From a virus, in the IMG/VR virus record IMGVR_UViG_3300028417_000011, positions 1 through 37,530 of that record: a stretch of 37,530 nt of DNA; one strand, given 5' to 3'. The notes beneath the pieces are model-generated. The model saw only the letters and a list, made by a program, of their open reading frames with translations. It did not search any database and had not been told where the DNA came from. A program made the translations under genes and the position numbers. Of the stretch, positions 22,424 through 30,565 are shown piece by piece (position 1 is the first letter of the stretch; each line of letters opens with the position of its first letter).

Positions 22424-22783
22424 ATGCTTGAACCAATCCTAATAGCCCTAGGAACATCCATAGCTACTGGTTTTGGTAGCTGGGTGTTCTTTATTAGAAA
22501 AAGAAAAGCTGAGGCGGTTGGCGTTGAAATTAAAAATGAAGGCTCTGAAAAGAGTAATGACCGCACAGAAATTGAAAATTACAAGTTAATAGCTCAAGAG
22601 TGGAGAGAGTCAGCTGAACGTTGGAAAGACCTAGCTGATGAATATCAAAAGGAATTGATTGAATCACGAAGAACACTTCCTAAAATGAGAGAAGAGCTTG
22701 ATGCAAATAAACGTGAAATTACAAATCTAAAAAGCCAGCTAACAAAAGCTAACAATAGATTAGCTGAATTAGAAAAGCACTAA
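22424..22783 (+). CDS. Holin- or spanin-like membrane protein with coiled coil
   Basis: This 119-residue protein has one N-terminal membrane span (LEPILIALGTSIATGFGSWVFF), a basic RKRK stop-transfer, then a long charged coiled coil (residues ~45-118, KLIAQEWRESAERWKDLADEYQKEL...). It lies directly ahead of the endolysin. An inner-membrane span plus periplasmic or cytoplasmic coiled coil fits a holin or an i-spanin. Which of these it is cannot be settled from sequence. The start is 1 nt after the capsid stop. Confidence 0.55.
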   Translation: MLEPILIALGTSIATGFGSWVFFIRKRKAEAVGVEIKNEGSEKSNDRTEIENYKLIAQEWRESAERWKDLADEYQKELIESRRTLPKMREELDANKREITNLKSQLTKANNRLAELEKH

Positions 22784-22786
22784 ACA

Positions 22787-23218
22787 ATGGTAACAAGTAT
22801 TCAATGTATTAATAAGTATGGAACTCCAACTATTCAAATGGAATTTAAGCATTTGATTTTATGGGATGTTCCTGAAAATATTAATCGTGCAATACCAGCC
22901 TTACCAAATAAAATTTATTGCAATAAAGATTTAATAGCTCCTTTATTAAAGGCTTTTCAAAATATAATTGATCGTGGTTTAACCAAGGAAGTAAAAACGT
23001 GGGATGGTTGTTTTAATATACGTAAAAAAAGAGGTGCAAAATCTTGGAGTACGCATAGCTGGGCAATTTCAATAGATATTAATGCCGCTTGGAATGCCTT
23101 TGGCAAACAGCCTCAAATGTCACCTGAATTGGTAAAATGTTTTACAGATGCTGGTTTTGATTGGGGTGGTACTTGGACAAAAAAAGATGGTATGCATTTT
23201 CAACTAAAAGCTATTTAA
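22787..23218 (+). CDS. M15 family peptidase, endolysin
   Basis: This 143-residue protein has the zinc peptidase signature of VanY/M15 L,D- and D,D-peptidases: SWSTHSWAISIDIN with His90 and Asp97, and DGMHFQL with His137. It lacks a signal peptide, so it depends on a holin. It would cut peptide cross-links in peptidoglycan at the end of infection. It follows the membrane coiled-coil gene by 3 nt and its stop overlaps the spanin candidate start. Confidence 0.9.
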   Translation: MVTSIQCINKYGTPTIQMEFKHLILWDVPENINRAIPALPNKIYCNKDLIAPLLKAFQNIIDRGLTKEVKTWDGCFNIRKKRGAKSWSTHSWAISIDINAAWNAFGKQPQMSPELVKCFTDAGFDWGGTWTKKDGMHFQLKAI

Positions 23219-23736
23219 TGAAATCTAAACTAAAAATATTATTATTCTTTTTCATTTGTTACTTGTATTTAAGTTGTAGCACTACTAAGCAAAAAAGTAG
23301 TGTTGCAACTAAAATAACTTATAAAGAAACAAAAACAGCAATAGTAAAAGAAAATTTGACAGTTAAAACAAAACAGTTTGGAGATACTTTAAAAGGTAGT
23401 ATGCCTTTGCCTAAGTTAGCTGACAAACCAGTAATATTGAGAGTTGAAAGTAGTGGTATTAGCTTAGATTTAGCACTTACAAAAACAACAGTTGCTTATA
23501 AGATAATTCCTAAAATAACTTCTACAACAACGATAAACAGCGTAAAGGAAACCGATACAAAAGCGGTGGCTGATGTTGTAAGGGTTAAAAAGGAAAAAGC
23601 AACACAAATTCAACAACCATGGAGACCACCTTGGTGGAGTTATTTATTAATTGTAGCAATTCTAATAGGTATTGTTACTTACTTTTCAAAACCTATTAAA
23701 AGCTTTTTATTACCCATTTTAAAACTATTTAAATAA
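23218..23736 (+). CDS. Unimolecular spanin candidate (lipoprotein with C-terminal membrane span)
   Basis: This 172-residue protein has an N-terminal lipoprotein signal with lipidated Cys20 (ICYLYLSC). A beta-rich periplasmic domain follows (LADKPVILRVESSGISLDLALTKTT...). The C-terminal membrane span (WWSYLLIVAILIGIVTYF, ~139-156) is flanked by basic residues. A lipid-anchored N-terminus in the outer membrane and a C-terminal inner-membrane span is the defining topology of u-spanins, such as T1 gp11. It lies immediately after the endolysin, completing a lysis cassette. The ATG at 23218 overlaps the endolysin stop; an earlier in-frame start at 23161 would lie inside the endolysin gene. Confidence 0.8.
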   Translation: MKSKLKILLFFFICYLYLSCSTTKQKSSVATKITYKETKTAIVKENLTVKTKQFGDTLKGSMPLPKLADKPVILRVESSGISLDLALTKTTVAYKIIPKITSTTTINSVKETDTKAVADVVRVKKEKATQIQQPWRPPWWSYLLIVAILIGIVTYFSKPIKSFLLPILKLFK

Positions 23737-24206
23737 TGAATAAAGAAAACACAAGAGAGAAGAAAATTGAACAAATGTTTGCTTTAAATCCTGAAATGGA
23801 TGAAGTATTTGTGACAAGCAATGATCTTGGTTTTACAGATGAAGTAAAGGCCAACAGCCACGCTCACGGTTTAAAAGACAAGAAAGTGAAAAAGTACACT
23901 CGTAAAGATGTACTTAAAAAACCACCAGCTAAAAGTAAAATTTTAGATCAAGGTGTAAAAAAATTAACTGCTGCTTTAGAAGAAGTAACAGATGTTGCTA
24001 TTTTAGAAGCTTTAAAAGCTGAAGAAGCTTCATTTGGAGATGAAGCTCGTAAAACAGCCATTGCAGCAATTGAAGATCGTATTAAGGCAATAACTGATGC
24101 TATTGATGTAGTTGTTGAAGGAGCTGGAAACGATGGAAATACTGAAGACAATTCAGATACTGGAGCAACTACAGATACTGAAGGTAATTCAGGTACTGAT
24201 AACTAA
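23736..24206 (+). CDS. Hypothetical, probable virion-associated protein
   Basis: This 156-residue protein begins with a basic region (EKKIEQMFALNPEMDEVFVTSNDLGFTD...KDKKVKKYTRKDVLKKPP). It continues with helices (LTAALEEVTDVAILEALKAEE) and ends in an acidic, glycine/threonine/asparagine-rich tail (DGNTEDNSDTGATTDTEGNSGTDN). It lies between lysis genes and the tail tube. Function is unknown; a head-tail linking or minor structural role fits the position. Confidence 0.55.
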   Translation: MNKENTREKKIEQMFALNPEMDEVFVTSNDLGFTDEVKANSHAHGLKDKKVKKYTRKDVLKKPPAKSKILDQGVKKLTAALEEVTDVAILEALKAEEASFGDEARKTAIAAIEDRIKAITDAIDVVVEGAGNDGNTEDNSDTGATTDTEGNSGTDN

Positions 24207-24238
24207 TAATAATTACAAACTATTTAAAATTATAGAAC

Positions 24239-24745
24239 ATGGCAAAATATAGTTATGGTATTGCAACCTTTTTATTTGGTGATATTGATCAAACCACTGG
24301 TTTACAAATAAACCCAGTTGAATTAAAAGAAGCTATTTATAGAGACTCTTTTAATATGACTGAAGAGGAGGGAACTACCACCGATCATTATTCAGAAATG
24401 GATACAACGCCAAAAGTTTCATTTACTGAAGTTGGTAAAGAAACGTTAACACTTCAAATTATGGAGTCTCAAGCAACAATGTTAGAACGTTTCCTTGGAG
24501 GAACAGTTGCAACATTGGATGGATCAAGTGCTTGGAGTAAACCTAGTGGAGCATCTAATATTGAGAAATTTTTAGATATTACTACGGTTGATGGAACACG
24601 TATTAGAATACCAAGAGCAAAAGTTACTGGTAGAAAAAATATGCAGTTTAGAAGAAATGGAATCTGGTTAATTGATGTAACAATTACACCATTAACACCA
24701 ATCTTAGGGACATTGGCAGCAATGGTTATTAATGATCCTGTATAG
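24239..24745 (+). CDS. Major tail tube protein
   Basis: This 168-residue protein has KYSYGIATFLFGDI, a KVSFTEVGKETLTLQIMES strand pair and a closing RIPRAKVTGRKNMQF with WLIDVTITPLTPI. These fit the beta-barrel of tail tube proteins. Its place right before the tail chaperone with a frameshift and a long tape measure is diagnostic. No sheath gene is found beside it, which points to a non-contractile tail. Confidence 0.75.
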   Translation: MAKYSYGIATFLFGDIDQTTGLQINPVELKEAIYRDSFNMTEEEGTTTDHYSEMDTTPKVSFTEVGKETLTLQIMESQATMLERFLGGTVATLDGSSAWSKPSGASNIEKFLDITTVDGTRIRIPRAKVTGRKNMQFRRNGIWLIDVTITPLTPILGTLAAMVINDPV

Positions 24746-25231
24746 ATGAAAGAAGATCCGCAAGTTGAACAATTTGCAGCTGATACCATTTTACAAAGGG
24801 GCGTGAAGGTTAAAATCCCCGCCCCTTTGTTATTGAGGTTAGTTGGTAAAAAAACATTTAGTCTAACAGTTTCTAGTCCTTTTGAAGGCACAATGCATCG
24901 AGTGGCCAGTTACTATTTAAGTACAGGAATAACTACAGATAAATTGGAAGGCATAACAACTGAAGCAGCTTTAGAGTTAATGGCAAAACACGGTAAAGCA
25001 ATTAGCAAAGCTGTAGCCGTAGCAATTCTAAATGGGTATGTAAGTGGATGGTTGTTTACTAAAATGTTAGCAAAGTATTTGCGCTGGCATTTAACACCTA
25101 GCCAGTTCTATTCATTTACAACATTGTTAATAATTCACGGAGGAATTCAGGATTTTATAAATACTACCAAATCGGTAAGGACGATGACAATAACACAACC
25201 GAAAAAGGGTCACAAAGTTCAAGGGGGTTAA
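24746..25231 (+). CDS. Tail assembly chaperone (short, G-like form)
   Basis: This 161-residue protein lies between tail tube and tape measure, the standard position of the G/GT chaperone. It is helical, with conserved-looking helices (ALELMAKHGKAISKAVAVAILNGYVSGW, FYSFTTLLIIHGGIQDF). The last ~25 residues (TTKSVRTMTITQPKKGHKVQGG) look less natural than the overlapping -1 frame, which suggests that many ribosomes shift before the stop (see next entry). Confidence 0.75.
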   Translation: MKEDPQVEQFAADTILQRGVKVKIPAPLLLRLVGKKTFSLTVSSPFEGTMHRVASYYLSTGITTDKLEGITTEAALELMAKHGKAISKAVAVAILNGYVSGWLFTKMLAKYLRWHLTPSQFYSFTTLLIIHGGIQDFINTTKSVRTMTITQPKKGHKVQGG

Positions 25232-25446
25232 AACAATTAGGTTTAAATAGCCCTTGGGGAATATTATATCAAATAATAAAAGAAACAGGCTGGAGCTTAC
25301 ATTATGTTTTGTGGAAAATTAACAGAGCTAACATTTTGTTAATGATTGCAGATCAAAGCAATGTGAAAAGCCTTAAGGAAGGAGAAGAAGAAGCAATACC
25401 GCAAAGTGGTAAAGATTTAGCAAAGCGATTTAACAGAAAAAAATAA
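24746..25446 (+). CDS. Tail assembly chaperone, -1 frameshifted long (GT-like) form
   Basis: A -1 frame open across 25150-25446 has no ATG, GTG or TTG suited to start it, ends at TAA 25444-25446, and continues smoothly from the chaperone: YKYYQIGKDDDNNTTEKGSQ, SRGLKQLGLNSPWG, ILYQIIKETGWSLHYVLWKI and a charged tail with KRFNRKK. Product length would be about 233 residues. Candidate slip points before the stop are CCG AAA AAG (from ~25200) and CAA GGG GGT immediately before TAA at 25229-25231; neither is a textbook XXXYYYZ heptamer, so the exact site is unknown. The tape measure starts 9 nt later. Confidence 0.65.
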
Positions 25447-25455
25447 CAGTAACTA

Positions 25456-28400
25456 ATGGAAAAGTTTGAGCCTGTAAATATTAATTTTGTAATTAACAAT
25501 GAAGAAGTAAAAGCTTCCTCCGATAAGGTAAAAAACGATATAAAGTCTGTTGGTCAAACTGCTGAACAAACAGCTGTAAAGGTTGACAATCAAATAAAAG
25601 GATCATTTAAAGGTGGTGCTGAAGGTGTAGCAGCTACTAATGCTGAACTATTAAAACAGCAACAGCTTTTAGCTCGTGCTAAACCACAATGGAATGGTTT
25701 AGGAAATTCTATAAATCAAATCACTAGGGAACTACCAGCTTTTTCATTAAGCGCACAAACAGGGTTTTTAGCTATTTCAAATAATATACCAATTTTAGCC
25801 GATGAAATAGGTCGGTTAAAAACAAGAAATGCCGCTTTAACAGCTTCAGGACAAAAAGCAGTTCCAGTATGGAGACAAGTAGTAAAAGGTATGTTAAGCT
25901 GGGGAACAGCCCTATCAGCAGGGGTTGTTTTATTAACAGTCTATGGTAAAGAAGTTGTACATTGGATAGGTGCAATTTTTAAAGGTAAAAATGCAATTGA
26001 TGCATTAAAAAAGAGTCAAGAATCTTTAAATAATGCTTTTAATAGTGGAAGTTATCAAAAAGCAATTAAAGATGTTATACAGCTAAAATCATACATTAAT
26101 TTAGCTAAAGAAGGTATAATTGATAAAGAAGCAGCTTTAAAGAAATACAATGATACTTTAGGTGACGTTTATAAAAAAACAAATGATTTAAGTGAAGCTG
26201 AGCGCATTGTTATTGAAAAAACTCCTGCCTATATAGAAGCAATGTTATACAAAGCAGCTGCAATGGCTGCAACAGCAGATGCTGCAAAACAATTAGTTGA
26301 AGACCAAAAGAAAATAAATAAATCTGAAGAAGAATTAGCCAAAGCAAAAGATAAAGCCTCTTTGTTTAGTGGTTTATCAGGTTTAGAAGGTATTACAAAT
26401 ACATCTTTTGGTACAACATCTACCAATCCAAAAGCAGCTGCAGATCAGGCTGTTTCAGGAATTAAAAAAACACTTGATAATATAAATAAAGATTCTAAGA
26501 AAAAGGTTGATACTTTTGCGAAGATAGTTGATCGTTTTAATACTAAAGCTGCTGAAATTGCAAAAGCCGCTGGTTTAGATATTTTTGGAGGAGCTGGAGG
26601 CGATAAAGGAAAAACTGTAAATCAATATCAAAATTTACTAGATAAATTAGCTGATTTAGACAAAGAATATTCTCGTAAATCTTTTACTAAAGATGAAGAA
26701 GAGCTGCAAGCATTAAAAGATAAGTTTGATAAAATTAGATTATTAGTACAACGATTTAATGCCGATCCTAAAAATAAAGCACAAATAATTGATTTGTCGA
26801 ATCTTAATAAGCTAGAGGAAAAAGCAACTGAAAGCTTAACCTACAGGCAAACTACAGAAAAGCTAAAAAATGAACTTACTGAGCAAAAAAAGTTGTTTGA
26901 TGAATTTGAAACGTATAAAAAACAATTTGGTATTGCAGCAGCTAAAGAAGAGTTTAAAGATAAAATAGGGGAAGCTCAAAGCTATTACGATTATTTAAAA
27001 CAGCAACAAAAAGAAAATGAAGCTGCTTATAAAGCAGTAGATAATGGCACAGCTACTGGTGGTCAAATAGAGCGAGTACAATTATTAAATAAGCAATTAA
27101 AAGCAGCTTCAGCTGAAGAAAAGAAATTGTTTAATGAACAGTTAGTAGCCTTACAAGATTATCAAACCAAGCGAAAACTACTTATTGAGAAATATGAGGC
27201 AGATAGAAAAAAATTAGAAGATGCAGGAAAAAAAGATGAAGTTGCAGAATTAGATCGTCAGCACAATGCAGAATTGGATAGTTTAGATGATGCCAATATT
27301 AAAAAATTGCAATCTTACAAGGAACTATTTAAAGGAATTGTTGGCTTAACAACTAAAGAGTCAAAAGTTGTTATAGAGCAGGCAAAGGCACTTATAGAAA
27401 CTTTAGAAATGAGTGCTGAGTTAAAAGCAGCTATTTTAAAGAAAATTGCAGAAGCTGAAAAGTTATTAGATGGTAATAAATTAGATAACATTTACAAATA
27501 TGCAAGTGCCATAACTGATTTAGGTGCAGCAGTTTCAAATTTAGGTGAGAGTTTAGGAAATAAAGGGTTAGCTGATGGAGGTGCATTATTAGCTGGTTTA
27601 GGTAGCAGTTTAGGAGAAGTACTAACTATTTTTGATAAAATGGATGGCAAAAGTTTTAGCGATTTGTCATCAGCTGGTAAAGCGGATGTTATTGCAGCTG
27701 GTATTTCAGGAGCAATTACACTGGTAGGTGTATTTGCTGGTGCTGCTCAAAAAAGAAAAGAAGCAGAAGAAGCATATTATCTAAGTGTTATTGGCTTTCA
27801 AAATCAGTATAATTTAAGCCTTCAAGAGCAAGTTCGTTTGCGTAGTATTTTAGATGAGAATGTATTTTTAAAAGACTATGAAGGCAGAATAACAGATGCG
27901 TTAAGCTCCTTGCATTTAGCGAATGAAGAATACCAAACAGCTTTAGATAACTTAATTAATAATGGCCAAGTAAAAGTTGGACAACGTAATGCAGTAGATT
28001 GGGGATCTGTTGGTGCAGCAGCAAGTGGTGGTGCAGCAGTAGGTGCAGCAGTAGGAAGTATTGTTCCTGTAATTGGAACGGCCATAGGAGCTTTAGTAGG
28101 AGGTTTGGCTGGAGCAATAGGAGGTTTATTCGGTGGAAAAAAGAAAAAGGATGTTTATACTAATATTTTTACTCAATGGCCTGAACTTATAGAAACTAGC
28201 GAAGATGGTTTAAGACGTATAAATGTTCAGTTAGCTGAAAGCTTATTAGCAAACGAACAAGTAAACGCTGAAACTGCTCAGATATTACAAAATATTTTAG
28301 ATTGGGATAAAGCATTAGAGGAAGCAAGAGCGCAAATTAAAGAAGTTATTTCTGAACTCTCAGGCTCATTAGGAACAGATTTAAAAGCAGTACTTGTTGA

Positions 28401-28995
28401 TGCTTTTGTTAGTGGTGAAAATGCAGCTATTAAAATGGGTGATACTGTTGAAAAGGTGCTAGAAAATATTTTAAGTAGTTTAATATTTAATGCTGTTTTT
28501 CAAAAGGCTTTTGATGATTTGGAACAGCAAATGGCTAATAGTTTTGACATTGGTGGTGATGGAAATTGGGTTGATGATTTTGCACGTTTCTTTGATGCTG
28601 CAAGCGGTTTAACAGATGAGTTTAATGCAGCAATGGCAGCTGCACAAGCTGAAGCTGCTAATTTTGGTTTTGATGTTTTTTCACCTGACAGTACCGAATC
28701 TCAGCAAGGTTTACAAGGTGCTATAAGAAGAGACCTTACTGAAGAAACAGGAAGTGAATTAACTGGCTTATTCAGAAATCAATACGATATTACAAAGCGA
28801 ATGTTTGAAATTACGGAAGCTTATTATGAAAAAGAGAAGTTACATCACAGCTCTATACTCAATTTAATAGCAATTAACACTAAAATTGAAAAAAATACAG
28901 CCAATACAGTTGGTCAGTTAGAACTAGCAGTTGTAGAGCTTAAAAGTATTGCTAAATACACACAAGAACATTATTATTTAGACTATAACGGATAA
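25456..28995 (+). CDS. Tail tape measure protein
   Basis: This 1179-residue protein sets tail length and probably helps DNA cross the membrane. A polar N-terminus with tail-chaperone-like helices is followed by a hydrophobic segment (~145-175, MLSWGTALSAGVVLLTVYG). Long coiled coils cover ~230-640. A second hydrophobic, glycine-rich membrane-like stretch lies near residues 855-895 (AASGGAAVGAAVGSIVPVIG followed by TAIGALVGGLAGAIGGLFGG). The C-terminus is helical. At roughly 1.5 angstrom per residue the tail would be near 175 nm, a rule-of-thumb estimate only. The gene follows the tail chaperone. Confidence 0.9.
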   Translation: MEKFEPVNINFVINNEEVKASSDKVKNDIKSVGQTAEQTAVKVDNQIKGSFKGGAEGVAATNAELLKQQQLLARAKPQWNGLGNSINQITRELPAFSLSAQTGFLAISNNIPILADEIGRLKTRNAALTASGQKAVPVWRQVVKGMLSWGTALSAGVVLLTVYGKEVVHWIGAIFKGKNAIDALKKSQESLNNAFNSGSYQKAIKDVIQLKSYINLAKEGIIDKEAALKKYNDTLGDVYKKTNDLSEAERIVIEKTPAYIEAMLYKAAAMAATADAAKQLVEDQKKINKSEEELAKAKDKASLFSGLSGLEGITNTSFGTTSTNPKAAADQAVSGIKKTLDNINKDSKKKVDTFAKIVDRFNTKAAEIAKAAGLDIFGGAGGDKGKTVNQYQNLLDKLADLDKEYSRKSFTKDEEELQALKDKFDKIRLLVQRFNADPKNKAQIIDLSNLNKLEEKATESLTYRQTTEKLKNELTEQKKLFDEFETYKKQFGIAAAKEEFKDKIGEAQSYYDYLKQQQKENEAAYKAVDNGTATGGQIERVQLLNKQLKAASAEEKKLFNEQLVALQDYQTKRKLLIEKYEADRKKLEDAGKKDEVAELDRQHNAELDSLDDANIKKLQSYKELFKGIVGLTTKESKVVIEQAKALIETLEMSAELKAAILKKIAEAEKLLDGNKLDNIYKYASAITDLGAAVSNLGESLGNKGLADGGALLAGLGSSLGEVLTIFDKMDGKSFSDLSSAGKADVIAAGISGAITLVGVFAGAAQKRKEAEEAYYLSVIGFQNQYNLSLQEQVRLRSILDENVFLKDYEGRITDALSSLHLANEEYQTALDNLINNGQVKVGQRNAVDWGSVGAAASGGAAVGAAVGSIVPVIGTAIGALVGGLAGAIGGLFGGKKKKDVYTNIFTQWPELIETSEDGLRRINVQLAESLLANEQVNAETAQILQNILDWDKALEEARAQIKEVISELSGSLGTDLKAVLVDAFVSGENAAIKMGDTVEKVLENILSSLIFNAVFQKAFDDLEQQMANSFDIGGDGNWVDDFARFFDAASGLTDEFNAAMAAAQAEAANFGFDVFSPDSTESQQGLQGAIRRDLTEETGSELTGLFRNQYDITKRMFEITEAYYEKEKLHHSSILNLIAINTKIEKNTANTVGQLELAVVELKSIAKYTQEHYYLDYNG

Positions 28996-30198
28996 ATGTA
29001 TAAAATTAATAACATAGCGTTAGATGATTTTGGAATTATACCAGGGCGAGTTTCAGGTGAAGGAATTGCTATAAAAGGTATGTTTGATTTACCTAAACGT
29101 ATTGGCGATACGTATAAAGATTGGGATGACTCTCAAAGTGTTGAGCCTTATGTTGATGCTGATGAGTTATTTTTTGCAGGGAGGACAATTTTGTTTGCTG
29201 GAATAATTTTAGGTACTAAAACAGAAGTTGAAAATAAGCTCACTATTTTTAAAACGGCCATTACTTCATTTACAGATGTTGTTCGTTTTGAAACTCCTTA
29301 TGGAACAGCGTGTGTTTGGATTAAAAAACTTACCCCAAAATTATACAGTGAAGGAGCAACTTTTATACTAGAATTAAGAGAGCCAGTTGTTGGCGCAACC
29401 TGTCCAATTTTATTTGAAAGTACCATTTATTATTCAGCTGAATATTCAGAAAGTACATTTAAAAATGATTGTGCTGCTGGTTATGATGGAAGTTCGGTAC
29501 AATTAACAGCTGTAGCTGGTAAATTCACTTCAACATATAGTCAAGCAGCTGCAGATCAGTTAGCAATAGATTGGGTAAAAGAAAATAAACAAGTGTACGC
29601 AAATACGCAAGGCACTTGTATTTTGCAACCACCTATATATTACAATGTTAAATTAGTAGGTGAACTTAAAAAGGATAATTGTGCCGTTGGATTTGAAGGG
29701 TCTATTGTTACATACGAAGTACCAGCTTTTAAATATAGTTCAACTGTTAGTCAGCTTGCTGTAGATACAATGGCACAAGCTGAATTAGATGCAACTTTAA
29801 CACAAGCGTATGCTAATGATAATGGATATTGTACAGAGTTGCCTGCTTTTTTCTTAGTAAAAGAAGAATTATGGTTTTGGCTTTGGGCTCCAGCTGGAAT
29901 TTATCAGTGGTTTGAGGTTGGCGAGAAAATAACAATAGGGCAAAATTATCATTTAATGTTGTTTGGTTTACAATTTTCGCATACAACTGTAGCTACTGAT
30001 ACGCCACAAAGTATTATAAATGATTTTGTAACGATAATTAATGCTACTTCATTTGAGGATTGGGATTTAATGAATCAAAGACCATCAACACTCGATGGTT
30101 GGAAAACTGTAGCAAGTTTAGAAGGAAACACTTTAAAATTACAAATACCAGGCGCATCTCAAGGAGGAGGAGCTACTACTTGGATAGATAACTCATAA
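28996..30198 (+). CDS. Distal tail-like protein with two DUF5977 repeats
   Basis: This 400-residue protein opens with YKINNIALDDFGI, the typical start of Dit-like proteins of Bacteroidetes phages. The N-terminal domain spans ~1-135. Two related repeats follow at ~145-208 and ~216-279 with the pattern YxxxxxxxFxKNxCxxGxxGSxVxxTxxAxxxxSTxSQxxADxxA...YANxxGxC. This is the DUF5977 domain, common in Bacteroidetes tail and surface proteins. A beta-rich C-terminal domain (~285-400) may bind a ligand or glycan. It directly follows the tape measure. Confidence 0.75.
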   Translation: MYKINNIALDDFGIIPGRVSGEGIAIKGMFDLPKRIGDTYKDWDDSQSVEPYVDADELFFAGRTILFAGIILGTKTEVENKLTIFKTAITSFTDVVRFETPYGTACVWIKKLTPKLYSEGATFILELREPVVGATCPILFESTIYYSAEYSESTFKNDCAAGYDGSSVQLTAVAGKFTSTYSQAAADQLAIDWVKENKQVYANTQGTCILQPPIYYNVKLVGELKKDNCAVGFEGSIVTYEVPAFKYSSTVSQLAVDTMAQAELDATLTQAYANDNGYCTELPAFFLVKEELWFWLWAPAGIYQWFEVGEKITIGQNYHLMLFGLQFSHTTVATDTPQSIINDFVTIINATSFEDWDLMNQRPSTLDGWKTVASLEGNTLKLQIPGASQGGGATTWIDNS

Positions 30199-30199
30199 T

Positions 30200-30565
30200 A
30201 TGTACACAATAGATAACATAGCGTTAGAAAATTACGGATTGTACATAAGTACACACCAAGGCCAAGCACATTTGCCTGAGCCTAAACAACAATTATTTAC
30301 TGTGTATGGAACTGAAGGGTATCAGATTACAAAGCGTAAAGCAAATGAGTTGGATTTAAGAGGGTTTATTATTGCAGATGATATAACTGATTTTATTGCC
30401 AAAACAACCAATTTAAGAACGTTATTTAATGCATCAGGCACAAGAGCTTTAGAATTAGATAATGGTATTATAACTTGTTTTTCAAAAGATGGTTTTAAAG
30501 TTGATAGTGTGAGAATAGTAGGGAATGTATATGCTAAATTTCAAATTAAATTAACTATTGTATGA
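30200..30565 (+). CDS. Second, short distal tail-like protein
   Basis: This 121-residue protein begins YTIDNIALENYGLYI, matching the start of the preceding gene (IDNIALxxFGI). It then has GTEGYQITKRKANELDLRGFI strands. It is a compact Dit-like domain without the DUF5977 and C-terminal extensions, so it looks like a duplicate. Its end overlaps the hub gene by four bases (ATGA). Two Dit-like proteins in tandem may form successive rings at the tail tip. Confidence 0.65.
   Translation: MYTIDNIALENYGLYISTHQGQAHLPEPKQQLFTVYGTEGYQITKRKANELDLRGFIIADDITDFIAKTTNLRTLFNASGTRALELDNGIITCFSKDGFKVDSVRIVGNVYAKFQIKLTIV

Noticed and set aside
24469-24891. Minus-strand frame across the tail tube and chaperone genes
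   Set aside because: It is opposite two well-supported structural genes and has no start context or motif.
24239-25231. Contractile tail sheath gene
   Set aside because: The tail tube gene is followed directly by the chaperone and tape measure and preceded by a small unknown protein; no protein of sheath size or motif is present.
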